Origin: Symbiodinium natans
Lineage: Eukaryota; Sar; Dinophyceae; Suessiales; Symbiodiniaceae
Direction: 5' to 3'
Assembly: GCA_905221605.1 (NCBI GenBank)
Contig: CAJNDS010002326.1
Span: forward strand, 64,001 to 128,000
Length of the DNA stretch: 64,000 nucleotides
The notes under the pieces were generated by a model that was given only the letters and a program-made list of their open reading frames with translations, was not told the origin of the DNA and ran no database searches. Below, in pieces: positions 12,001-20,200 of the stretch (position 1 is its first letter; every line of letters starts with the position of its first letter). Made by a program: the position numbers and the translations under genes.

Positions 12001-15000
12001 TGCAGCAGGAACCGGCCTCCGGTTTCTTGGGACGACATCGATGCGCGTGTCGGCACTGAGGCTTCTGTACAGATTGTCGGCGCCAATGCAGCAACACTTA
12101 CCTTCGTATGTGGACAATGCCAGAAGCGCTTCTTGTCCAAACGGAGGCTCGCTGTGCATAAGGCCAGCGTACATAAAATCTCATCGGCTGGCCGAAGTGT
12201 CACCTTTGGGACGTGTTGCGAGGTATGCCGCACGGAATTTTGGTCGGGGGCTCGCCTGGCTGAGCACCTCCGCAGACAAGGGGGCTGTAGAGCAACGTAT
12301 GCGGCATCGGACCTGACGCCCGAAGCAGTTGGCCGGGTAGACACAGCTTGGCGTCCAGCCGCAGCAGCCATTGGCCCGAGGCCGTGGTGGGCTACCCTCT
12401 CCCCCCCACTTGAAGAGACGGGCTAAGGCGTGTGTATAGAAGACGCTACCCAGTCTCAATCAGCAGCCTTTAGGCTTCTCAGACCCAACTTGCATTCGAA
12501 TTTATCGCGCGCTGACTTGCTCGAGCCTGTCCGCCAAAAACCCCAAACCCTAATTAGAGCCGGAAAGGGAGAACAAAATCTTTGCTCCACGACAAAGGGT
12601 GAAAACCACAGGAAAGTTGAAGAGGTGTCTCTGCGGGCGCCTGCATCGTCTGTCCCCCCAACTTGTCCATGGCTTGCGAGGTCAACGCCGAGAAGGCAGC
12701 GCTGCTGACTCCCACGGCCTTCTTTGGTTTCGGGTTTATGGATGGTTTATGGTTTCGGGTGTAGGCTTTAGGGGCAAGCCTGACATCAGTATCGTGTCGG
12801 GCATTGGTGGACTTCGAGGCTCATACATGGTGCAACTTGAGGCCACTGGCCAAGCGATGTCGAAATCTCCTTTTGCGGTTTGCCGGCAGAGGGTTTTGTG
12901 GAACCCCAAAACGTTCTTTGCGCTGTAGCCCGAAGACCGAACCGAGGCCATGATGCGATGGTCCCAGCGTTCTGCTGTCAATTCTGCTGTCATTTCAGTC
13001 TTCTTAGACTCTAGGCCCAGTGGAAAGCTCCCCGAAAGTCGAGGACGTCAAACCTTAAGACAGCGAGCAACGGAGGAGATTGAAGGCTGGACGGGGGGCC
13101 CAGCTTTCCCCAGAAAACAGGAAAACGACTCTGAGACTCTGAGAGTACTCTTCTGCGCAAGCAAAGCACGAGCAAACCCTGCCTTGGCCAGGCTCAGAGG
13201 CTCTGAAGGCGAAGGCATCTTCACATGCCGCCCTGTGCAGAGACGCACTCTACTGAACTCCCTTAACTTAAACATCCCTAAGCTCCCTGGATCCCGAAAC
13301 CCTCTGAAGCCCCTTCCCTTTCTGCCAGGGGCCTCCAGACTGGCTCGATTTGGGTGTGTCGCTGCCAAAGGCAAAGGTCTCCACCATGCCACCCCCCACG
13401 ACCTCAGCGAACATGTCTACGAGACTGCGCGAGCCTGGTGGGGGGGTGATCCCAGGTTTTGCAGTTCAGGGTGGATGGGATTGAGGGCCAAGGTCTTGGC
13501 CAACTTTAGAGATGGAATGTCGGAGCTGTGGAGCCAATGCTTGCCTTCTTCTTCAAACTTCAGCTGGCCTTCCAGTCCTGAGAGCGCGAGCAAAAGGAAG
13601 AATTTCTTGCCAGGGCTGTGGAATCAGCGAGCCGCCGGGGTAGAAAGGGCTGCCCGTGAAGTCTGGAGACATCTGCAATGACCTCGGGCTTTGCCGACCT
13701 TTCACCGAAATTGGTCCATGGCTGAGTTCTCCTGAGTACTGGGCACGACCGTGTTGTCTGCAGACTCGTGCCCCAAAGGTGCAAGGAGCACCCCAAGCCT
13801 CAACAGCGATAGCAGACCACAAGCTCTTAAGCTCTTGAAAGGCGAACGGGCAAGAGCAGAACGCCGCGGCCAGGTAGCATGACGTAGGCACGAGGTCGGT
13901 TTGGGGATGGAACGATGAAGTCCTGGCCCCAACCCAGCACATGAGTTGTGCAACAGCAAATGCATGGAAGACGGGGCACATTAAACACAACAACCGACGG
14001 CTGGCATGAGCATCCTCGCGCTGCAAATGAGGATTATCGTGCACGATTCGCTGCACTGTACTTTCATCAGGAGCCATGTACCTCTTTGCGATCGTGATGA
14101 ACTTTCCGTCAGCTGCCCTGCAAGCCTCTTCTGTGAACCCTGAAGGCCACCGGCAACCATTCTGAAACATGCCGCTGGATAGCAAGCATCCGTGGCAGTG
14201 CTGGCTTATGCCGCTTGTAGCAGCTAGCGGAGGGCACTTGCTCATGTTGCCCAGGCCAATGGGCTTCAAGAGGATCTGAGCTAGACGGAGCATGCAGCAG
14301 AGAAGCGCAAGATTCGATTTGCAGACGGCAGCCTCGGACAATATCAAGAAAGCAGGAGTGTAACGGTACACCCGGAGTAGCCTCATTGAAAGCATTCACC
14401 CAAATCGAATGCGGGTCGTCGTTGTTCAGGAATGCAGACTTCAGCAGGTCTCAGCATGGAGAGCCCGAAAGCTTGCCGAAGAGATACCAGGTACGAATTC
14501 CTACCAACACAATTCAATTCCGAGACATGCGAGGCTGCGGCTATAGATGTCGTGTGTGGCCGCATCCTAAGTTTCTTTCTTGGAGCTTGCAAGCAGCTTG
14601 CTGGCTTGCAAGGCTACACGGTGCTTCGACCCCGAGGCACAAGCTCCAATCAGCGACGGCCGCTTTGTCAGCTCCTGCATCCCGTCAGCACCATGAGTCT
14701 ACATGAACGTGGAAGCATCGGATCCTCATCTTCGCAGTGCACCAAGCCGCGCAGCGCGCCTCCAGAGAGAGCTCTGCCGGCCGCGTAGGAGAACCCAAAA
14801 GCTGGCCCTTATCCATGTGTGAGAACCTGGGCTCTTGAATAGTACTCTGGTTCGCAGGATGGCTGCAACGACTGTTGCAAATTCTGATCGCATCTGCATC
14901 CATCAGCGCACTTGCAGCAAGGACGCATGAAGGGTCCCGAGGCCCAAGTTCCGCCCGACACGGAGACCAGCAGCTCCGTGCGGCTAAGTAGATCCAGGTA

Positions 15001-16131
15001 CTCGAGGCCTCGCAGAGCTCCAAGCGCCGCCACCATGGCTCTGGTGCCACCACCGCTGAGGCAGACGGCCGTCTGCAGGTTCACCTTGAGTGCGACACAT
15101 CAGCATGTGTTCAGCGGTTTAGGCAGACATCAACAGATACAGCACACTGACAGCACAGTCTAAGAATCAATTTTTTATGGGCTTGAGACTTGAAAGGTCG
15201 AAGGTACCCTCAACAACAAGTCGACGCTTCTTATCCAACACTGTCACGCAACAAGCTTCTTGTGCCCAGCCTGTCTGGGTGGAAACTCCTTCTTCTCCTC
15301 GTTGATTGGCACAATGTCTGCGTAAACATCAGGCATCTTCTTGTGACATCTGCCATCGTCGTCGGAGCAGTAGCCTCAGAGCAGTAGTGCAACTCCCCCC
15401 CCATCATTGCGAGAGCCAATGTAAACTAACAATTTTGCGCATCGTGAACATGGTTGACGGAACGTACTGTCGAGGAGAGCTGGTTTGCTGCGCAGCTTGG
15501 CAGCAATTTGCTACCCAGGGTGCCGCCATGCCTTCAAGCTTAAAAAGGGACCTTTGATCGCAACCCATATGGTTGTTCCCAAAATAGGGTTACCCCTGTT
15601 TGTACCTTCCAAGAAGCCTGGCTTGCACATGCACTCGCCTTGCACGCATCGAGTAGGGCCACGATACTTCCAGCAGTATCCAAACCAGCTGCAAGTGCCA
15701 CCCGTTCGCTGGGGACACTGCAGGAAGTTGTGGGAAGGGTCGTTGGGGACACAGCGCCCCCCCACCGAACAATGGCCAGGTTGACACCGGCACTGCCCTT
15801 CAACACACTGAGTTTGTCCTCGCGAGGACCCGCAGCTGAAATACTTGCAGGTGCCTCCTGTGTGGGTGTCGCAGAAGCCTGCACTGGAGTTCGCAGTGCT
15901 CATGGATCTGATGGAGCTGGAATCAGATGAATGGCTTGCCGAAAACTCTTCCCCCATTGCCAGCTCATGGGCGTCAGCCGGAGGGTTGTCTCGGACTCGA
16001 TGGGCACGCCGCTGTAACCAAGACGCAGAACATTCGCTGGCGTTGCTCTTGTGGCACGCATCATCAGACTCGAAAACGTCCCCCAGCACCGCGTGCCAAA
16101 AGCACAGCGCGAGAAGAGCCCGGCGGATCAT
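1..16131 (-). CDS. Secreted phospholipase-like gene, copy 1 (Cys-rich repeats + patatin/cPLA2 domain), partial, interrupted by LINE
   Basis: Multi-exon gene running off the left end of the window. Exon 1 (16131 to about 15606) has a signal peptide (MIRRALLALCFWHAVLG), a Ser-rich stretch and two cysteine-rich repeats of the form GGTC-x4-C-x5-RG-x2-x-C-x2-G-x-C-x-C-x-PG. Lipase exons follow. 15084 to about 14930 carries the oxyanion motif SGGGTRA and the nucleophile motif SVSGGTWA. Others are near 14810-14740 (QLLGSPTRPAELSLE), 14290-14210 (LLKPIGLGN), 14100-14020 (RYMAPDESTVQRI), 13690-13630 (MSPDFTGSPFYP) and 13425-13340 (GGGMVETFAFGS). Beyond the LINE, 683-550 carries the catalytic Asp (DGGHMDNSGLLPAL), and 118-30 gives DKFG...FLMHNQAQ. 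These match cPLA2/lysophospholipase-type patatin-fold enzymes, which release fatty acids from phospholipids. Whether transcripts splice across the LINE is unknown. Confidence 0.7.
119..549 (-). other. Stretch between phospholipase exons
   Basis: Minus strand. No exon is defined with confidence. A segment near 458-385 (DTDVKIGMKSERALL) may be coding, but I could not place it against the paralogue. Confidence 0.25.
874..888. repeat. Left target-site duplication of the LINE
   Basis: AAACCCCAAACCCTA, identical to 12538-12552. It is the end of a telomere-like run (861-888) of CCCTAAA-type units. Bases flanking the 15-mer differ on both sides, so the match ends exactly there. Confidence 0.7.
889..1543 (+). 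other. LINE 5' untranslated region
   Basis: GC-rich sequence from the inferred 5' end of the element to the ORF1 start codon. The ORF1 frame is open back to 1151, but residues before the Met at 1544 show no recognisable domain, so this is treated as 5' UTR. It may hold an internal promoter; none is identifiable by eye. Confidence 0.5.
1544..2620 (+). CDS. LINE ORF1 protein: zinc ribbon plus coiled coil
   Basis: A protein of 358 aa from the ATG at 1544. It opens with a four-cysteine zinc ribbon (CEVC near residue 6, CQTC about 15 residues later), resembling RanBP2-type or zinc-ribbon nucleic-acid-binding modules. A basic, Pro/Ser/Thr-rich stretch follows, then a long Ala/Gln/Glu-rich helical region (about residues 150-330) with coiled-coil character, then a basic tail. 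By analogy with LINE ORF1 proteins it should bind the element RNA and multimerise; this is inference. The start was chosen because the zinc ribbon begins immediately after this Met. The alternative frame over the same DNA is open too but low-complexity (Gly/Arg/Ser) and is read as a shadow. ORF2 lies in the -1 frame relative to ORF1. Confidence 0.75.
   Translation: MASHSWCEVCYTNRSSKAAFCQTCGGKLQPYTTASAWTESPRRRAISPRSPRRRQQPFGIRQPGKGKPPWSQKQNKGKEKGTKSNPSNDETPAKAASSAPLAPTMTGLPPPPTAPTMTFTSTSSTAAAPPSADRLALQQLLSVMSQHQDRLPDSVKAVMETHQVQESAVEAKALHKAVSAQQKARQELARVRAARANYLAGWSAYLGQIQELLQKQAEDHEQVLQGLDDGELQWTASLSTASITLQSKVGATVGAEALEGLDAEVLAEAQAEATEAKVDDQIALEQALKKQRTLQKESTQGLLAAVEQARAKAETDAAAADKERDRTPRRKLRPQPAPHEPINVSDGEDPTKQPPGKA
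2719..8403 (+). CDS. LINE ORF2, part 1: giant N-terminal region and first two-thirds of RNase H
   Basis: Open frame of about 1,895 aa from the first Met after the ORF1 stop (the frame is open upstream as well). No known domain is recognised in the first roughly 1,750 residues. They look like several globular modules separated by Thr/Ser/Pro linkers (poly-Thr near 4550-4580 and 5950-5970). The string VDRRP occurs twice and VDGRP once, and one segment near 6330-6390 (VNGVPAN...LQDGDYVLL) resembles a beta-grasp (TGS/ThiS-like) strand-loop pattern. At 8120-8400 an RNase H fold begins: YTDGS (first Asp), the Glu of AYEGEVRAI, and the Asp of ASDCSAAL. The frame stops at 8403 inside the RNase H domain, which continues in another frame. 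Confidence 0.75.
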   Translation: MALQYEVSRGFEVQLISDPRTLEVDDAPVACSGVFLPPKAPSPDKGLCLRSGCICPSSLASRNASSRTPRLVRFADSQGHGDRITTKRPCPHLQVLRRLRRCQLPCGPSFQSLAPPCALPAPCVASERARRLSEHWDGCRIGFSRAQAIGPATCSPRHCDTDQSCEAGSADTPVRTGLNGTEAIYEASQGLASPAGEEAPRTAGIWTEPEIFHTQVPLSASTPTAWLNVACPLPLSHMETSVAEALKEGAYTFFDTMDHMRLRSIQPSWDFQQILQDAVRASNDGPITSVTVLRPQFEGLPSIQLILRAAHVTPGWAPVPVDLRQVGRGFCTYSVPLDASAYEAALRFVQVCPGPPRRFAPDVARGRLSLDSLSKTQGDPFAPGILHPTPALVTKVHVMRADSTSGTSTSGIASDTDNSTTARFGVVPHEEHHDELTVAFHTPGRPPWITCFARVCTQAHLVEAAANHFAGGTDALRWRLHFLPLQPHFAGVDLHCIILPAEGANACHEAILADFRGIFGPSPRALVAIPFDRQPPQVEQRILEKVRQFLIDSALVDPPQDFILSLASKGGILALAQPAIHAVQDTIEVASQFPGLRQTLMSAIALRGTSTSTTSTTTTTTPEVHDPASSAAGSGDAYPSHPVPRNPLVCRLGIPEFGAVTVEFLDNPDLGHIMAALWHAAARKGASLEGFLLSVNACQPEQRVAYRELLFTLVPAAAERGAWIWVDRRPIASLLFVVVPSSSSTEALPAADSRIKGWYLNGVRWEGFRFVPSGSLVVPGFTHEAPDIRPVGYFLDRLPGLAACMTPMPPPGGGQLEPLATTAADWQQHIVQRLTDMGHAQPSQQAIVVGEGFFTVVPVSGAGSLPFIAGWLHRWARNCPPNARIYQTNGVLNGRHVYILGSTDLDDQTEYLRLSTTNMMPVLFRVPHRAFPEELRRIAPIEDSGYRPVPGRPWFACFFPSADFSEHIDLPLEGPFPHNLTADRPSTPEPLAGDLTFEQARRWHRPMPTRHPRPPSARRDIVGRLDSACDVQEVSETASSSSAAPLTTVNRFAGRPRAARSVYYHEATAGPAQSSTTITTTNTFTLPGRPMLFLVSGNAVAGTQPEGMDASSLINAISSLMLEHAARGSAPPQGGFRLAQAQPGRTGPIAEILAVWYPLDLHLHVLVDRRPLGGGLQHVSVDSDHLPTDFLEEAEIAAGAQAYVNGVPANALAGTLQDGDYVLLTDSPQAVPALPRAALFRTWPHLDLFAVDFATADLFPLPTDVGLAFDQIHDGVARACEARFVLLGRAFAYSQPALVHSRVRGEIQLHINCRLPASAAQVEEALALLPEWQDARTVFDTGMMSGEAPIFLAQDIFESRENWHLIPVPYFLRLFLLWPVNEQVVQQAGTLPAPPHLQVNALQQHRHGTVHHFHPRDTDAHSLLQLTSLSRKGSNDPAEPPPEDAMPRPTYVGCKADHYHAVIRQPTSLRLVPDDFDEIVDRVFLNVALQMAPRAPAEVETRFTVFDPVFQTRVLTHQPGRRWEWTLLVVLRATARPIRAIQRLTEPIWGFPEPQFVVTFETAPPDHVAIPVDGRPLGHAICTVHLGPRATWAALGRVLQQTMPETRDCRGVGDRFLSVLQEGHLLLSDAARPLTDPLPDRLIHSQYLTPHVRPPTPPLPACPTGVNDSDTVPKDTPQQETPDAQPDTTTEPETRPGEPGLRNISVPTPQGRRNILAPDISAAAKTTAAPSTCLRLEHLLPPLAPGIAFGVLPEVCTHALQEHTWSCLTQELESLFEVLPVARAGWQALMPYHKELPLQACYFYTDGSYYADKQAGGWSVVVLGLQNGHVVKVGWVGGTVPHATSAYEGEVRAIVHAQALFLNQAAAFGVIASDCSAALDLVCSEMPASAQMTL
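8364..10559 (+). pseudogene. LINE ORF2, part 2: end of RNase H, APE endonuclease, N-terminal RT
   Basis: Frame-shifted continuation of ORF2. It completes the RNase H domain (AHTGCAFNELADAVAK, with the last conserved Asp), then encodes an apurinic-type endonuclease at about 8770-9540: YNCLS, AGLQETR (metal-binding Glu), SGHAP, VDANA, LIDYIL and GVDHYPV (terminal Asp-His), all in the family order. A basic helical linker follows. The RT fingers start near 10270 (SGRSGLPAE, then IPKPNKD and WRSILLLESDAKAY). The frame must change again near 10560, because the RT continues in another frame. All catalytic residues checked are present, so decay looks recent. Confidence 0.8.
10561..12426 (+). pseudogene. 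LINE ORF2, part 3: reverse transcriptase palm and C-terminal zinc fingers
   Basis: Continues the reverse transcriptase: motif A FLDCKDAYYS, motif B GSAPGAPVAD, motif C WADD (the two catalytic Asp), motif D LAPGKTEAI, motif E YTHLGS. The thumb and a helical connection follow. The C-terminus holds a C2H2 finger (CGQC...H...H near 12110-12175) and a second Cys/His cluster (CCEVC...H...C near 12215-12290), as in many LINE RTs that bind template RNA or target DNA. It ends at TAA 12424-12426. The downstream frame is uninterrupted over 622 codons. Confidence 0.85.
12427..12537 (+). other. LINE 3' untranslated region
   Basis: 111 bp from the stop codon to the inferred end of the element. There is no poly(A) or simple-repeat tail beyond a short A run at the junction with the target-site duplication. 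Confidence 0.5.
12538..12552. repeat. Right target-site duplication of the LINE
   Basis: Second copy of the 15-mer at 874-888, starting 111 bp after the ORF2 stop codon. Telomere-like words are common in this window, so a chance match is not excluded, but the position is where a LINE 3' end is expected. Confidence 0.65.
12553..13335. other. Intron remnant right of the LINE
   Basis: With 684-873 this is the host intron that received the LINE; without the element it would be about 1 kb. It contains no recognisable gene. Plus-strand open frames here (for example 12950-13681) show no domain and overlap the minus-strand exon near 13425-13340. Confidence 0.4.
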
Positions 16132-17214
16132 CAGTCAGATGGGCGGCTAGGCTGCTGGTACTGAGTTGGACGGACTGGAGCTGTTGACAGGTTCCGTCCT
16201 GCACTGCAGTTGCATGCGGGCTAGGAAGTGGCTAGGCACTGAATACACAGAACGCCTCCTCGGAAGTGCAGTGATTCGGCAGGTTTCCGGTTTAGAGTCA
16301 AGCGCTTTTGGCGTGAGTTGGAGCTGAACCACGGGTGCCAATCAAGGGAGTCCAATATGCAAAAGCTGTAACAAAAGTAGCAGAATGACAGACGGCGCAT
16401 GACAACAAGCAGGTCAGGCAGCGCAAGCCGACTGCTTTTGCAACTTTGTTAGCGCAGCTTCTTCTCGCTGAAATATGACCTGAGCAGACTCAAGCTTGAA
16501 CCTTAATCGTAGCCGGAGTGTTTCCGGAGTCGAGTCCGGCTTCCAGAACCACATTGCGAGGCACACAGACCCACACAGCAGGAAGTGCATTGCCTGTTCT
16601 CGATTTCTTTAACTGCCCTCCGAATTGCATGTGCACTTGATGCAACAAGCTCCTTAAGCTACTCCGCGACAGCAAGCTCACGTAAGCTCCAAGCGTTGTC
16701 AGGAGTGAAAGAACCGCATGAACATGTCCTTGTTGGAACCTCTTGGGCTGCAATTGGGCGCATTGACATGCGATGTGCTCGTGTGGGGCTTAAAGCGGCT
16801 TAGGGCATCGGCGGATCATGTACTCTCCCAGCGCGGACAAAAGATTTACCTGGCTGAGGAAGGGCTTTCAGCCCTTCGGGTTTCAGGGTGGTTGCGCCGA
16901 GGTGTCTCAGACTGCCTGCTCCGGCGTGTAAGACGTGAACTTCCCAGAATTTTGGGATGACCTTAGTTGGGAAGAGAAGCTAGCCTGCTTTCGACCTCCT
17001 GGACTTTAAGCTCGGGAAGGGACGTCTTGAAATGTGGCCAATTTGCAAAGCTGCCCCAGCCTCATCCATGCGTGCGTTGCGCAGAAGTGCACGGTGCAAA
17101 ACTGTGAAAGGTCAAGGTCATGTCACCACCAAGGATGGCACTGCCCTTCTGCACCTCCTGCGTTCGAAGTATCGTACTGCAGTGTTGCTGCGGGCTGATA
17201 CATGCAAAGAGCAT
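16132..17214. other. Region between phospholipase copies 1 and 2
   Basis: Between the start codon of copy 1 and the last recognised exon of copy 2. It probably holds the 3' end of copy 2 and the promoter of copy 1. No motif is recognised. The segment near 17180-17065 (minus; LRTQEVQKGSAILGGD) could be a further copy 2 exon. Confidence 0.3.
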
Positions 17215-20200
17215 CTCAACTAACCCCCCCTCCCCCCCGCACTCCTCCAGTGTCTCCGGTGGGAGATTGACATCGAATCGCTTGCAACTGTTCAGATACA
17301 CAAAGATCACGGACCTTGGGTTAGCGGCGTATCATTCTAAATTTGGGCGACTTGGGTTGAGATTGCGTTGACAGCAGGTGCAGCGGCTAAGTCTGCCAAG
17401 TGGCACCCTCCAGTTGCCCTGAATGCCCCACTTCTTGTTCTCCATGACCTGGCAACACAACCGAACAGGCAAAACACGCACCTCACCAAAGGCTTCGTAT
17501 TACGCACAGACTTAGAATAACGGCGGCATCATTAAACCGACAGCGAGAAACACCTGCAGCTCTCGCTGCGCGACCAAAGCATCTCCAGATTTCCGCTTCT
17601 TCCTGTTTGGACGGGAAGAGGCATGGGGACCGGATCTTGCCTGCGCACTCGACATCACTACATTCTGCCGAGAGGCTGGAACTCACAAAGAAGCGACTGC
17701 AGCTCACCGCGATCGAAGACCTTTGAAAACGCGCTGTGCACTGGTCAGTATGCCACGGCACCGATTCTCAACGATGATCTGGCCTGGTTGTGAACCAAAT
17801 ACTCGCCTGCATTCTCAGCAACATAGCCGAACTTGTCCAGCAAGTCATTCGAGACCTGCACTCCAAGACTCACCCGGTGCTCTCCACAGGAATGGCTGAA
17901 GGGCCTTCCCTTTGAGCTCCAGATGTGTGATGTCAAACAAGCAAAAGTCAAGCTCCTGCAACAGCTTTGAGAACACCCCGGACTTCTAATCGAACGCCGT
18001 GCGTGCAAGAAACAGGTCGCTTAGGCGAACATAAATCTCCTCCGAGAGCTCCACGTTGGTGTTGTGGACGACCACGACCTTGGGAACCTTTCGCTGCAGA
18101 AGCGCCAGCCTTGGGCCGGAACATGCACGTTGTGCCACCCAAGAAGGGAGAGGTCGGCTTTCGGACACATTGCTCAGAGCATCTTAGGGAGCGATTTAGG
18201 CTTTTTTTTGCGGGTTTCGGCTTAGGGCTCAGGGATGTGAGACTCTTGGGCCGGGCAGCATGCCCGTGTTGTCAGTCTCAGCACCATCCTGGGGCTCAAA
18301 CCGAGACCGTGCTTACCTCTCAAAAATGCAAAGCTTTGAGCCCAGGGATGCCAGGGGCCGAGCCCCGAGGGCATATTTCATGGCAGACCTCGCAGCCAGC
18401 TCTGAGTGAATAGAAACCACCACAGAAGAGAGCGAACCAGGAAAAGGTGAAGGTCTGTGTGTGTGTGTTCTGGAAAATTGGGTGCGTCAAAACACACAAA
18501 CAAAAATGCACCCCGGTCAGACCCACCTCCACTTCTTGAACTGGGGAGACGTCACCGGCCAGTAGTCTTTGACCGGCAGGTACTCTCCCACCTCCCAAGG
18601 CACATCCCGCACTTTCCCTGATTAGCATCGTCCCGACGACGTAAACCCTAAACACCCTAGACCCTGAAAGAAACACTTCAAAACCCTGAACCTTAAGAAC
18701 CCTCAAGCCTTTAGCAGGCAATAACCCCCAAACCGGAAACCCCAAACGCAAAAAACCCGAAATCCTAAAAATCTAAACCCTAAAAATCCCTACAAGAAAC
18801 AACTGAAACCCAACACCCCAAGAACCCTGAAGCCCTGAACCCTAGAAACAATGAAGCCTGAAAACCCTTCACCTTAAAAGAAACAGCCGAAAACCCCGAA
18901 CTCTAGAAACCCTTAAGCCCGAATGCCACACCTGAAAGCCCTAAACCCGAGAAATCCCTGAAGCCCTAAACTCGACTTGATCAAAAAACAACTAAAAACC
19001 CTGAGCCCAAAAATCCGAATCCAGGGGACCCTAAAACCCTGACCTTGAGGCTGTACGGGGTTCATGCATACATGCATACATGCATAGTCATGCATACATG
19101 CATAGTCATGCATACATGCGCATACATACGTGCATACATACATACATACATACATACATACATACATACATACATACATACATACATACAGCACCTGCAA
19201 GTTTCGCCAAGACATGCGGAGGTGCCTGAATTGTCGGGTTTCTGACTTGGCAGCCCGGGTGCTTGAATTCTGGTTCCTGAGTATCAACGCATGGTTCCTG
19301 AATGTTCGAACGGGGTTCCCGAATCCCGTGCCTGAATTCCTATTCTTATAGCAGACTCCTCGGCCTTGGTACCAAAAATTTGGGAGGTCAGCCAACCAGA
19401 CGCCTCAGCCACAGGTGTCTTGACACTTGAGGGCAAGGTTCACTCAGCAGCAGTTTGAGCGGCCAGGTCGCGCTCACCAGCACTGACGCAAAAGCGGCGC
19501 TGCTGATTCCCACAGCATCGGCAAGGCTGAACGGGGATGGTGGTGCCTAGCAAAAAAAACATCTGAAAGATAAGTTGCTTTTTGGCTACAATGAGTACTA
19601 ATCATTACTAATCTGCATCACACCCGCGGCATGCGGACACGGCCTCCATGTCCACCTGGCTTCCTCCCATCTGCCCTTGTGCCTGGGTGGCGACAAGCTC
19701 TGCCATCTGGGCATTTCCAAAAACAGGGGTACCCTGAATTTTCCCCAAAATAGTATAATCCTGATTATCGGAACTGCCAGAAAGGGTACGAGTACCCCAA
19801 TTTTCGGAAACCTCCATCCCTTCATGCTCAGCTTGCGGCAGTGATCGGTGCCGAGCCGCCAAATGCAAAGCTTTCCTCGGACACCAACACACTTCCAAAA
19901 ACGTCTTCGAAGGTTCTTAGCCCGAGGTTGGCACCACCAAGCCACCCCCCACGAGAAAGTCCCGGGTATCCGAGCCATCGTACTGAACGAGCTCGTCCTC
20001 TGCCGATTTGTCTGCTTCCCAGCCGCAGCTGCTCTGCATGTGTCGGCCAAGCTCGCGAAACATTCTAGTTCGGGCTTCGACGACGAGTCTTTCCGGGAAG
20101 TGAAGTCGACAAAGCTTTGCTTTTCAAGGATTGAGGCCGGCGATTGTTCACGCTTGGGCAGTTGATTGGCTTGGGGCTTTGCAGCAGACGTACTCTATCT

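Larger units (their letters stand above)
889..12537 (+). mobile_element. Full-length-looking non-LTR retrotransposon (LINE), degenerate ORF2
   Basis: An 11,649-bp LINE with ORF1 (zinc ribbon, coiled coil) and ORF2 (long unknown region, RNase H, APE-type endonuclease, reverse transcriptase, C-terminal zinc fingers). Its limits are set by a perfect 15-bp direct repeat at 874-888 and 12538-12552, read as a target-site duplication. No poly(A) tail is visible; the 3' end is a short A run that merges with the duplication. The body is GC-rich and open in several frames. Two single-base frameshifts break ORF2, so this copy is probably dead. It lies opposite to, and inside an intron of, a minus-strand phospholipase-like gene. 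The domain content is seen in the sequence; the boundaries are inferred from the repeat. Confidence 0.85.

Noticed and set aside
12950-13681. Plus-strand open frame of 243 codons
   Set aside because: No domain, biased composition, and it lies opposite phospholipase copy 1 exons on the minus strand.
18913-19395. Open frame with long YVCM repeats
   Set aside because: Produced entirely by the CATA microsatellite.
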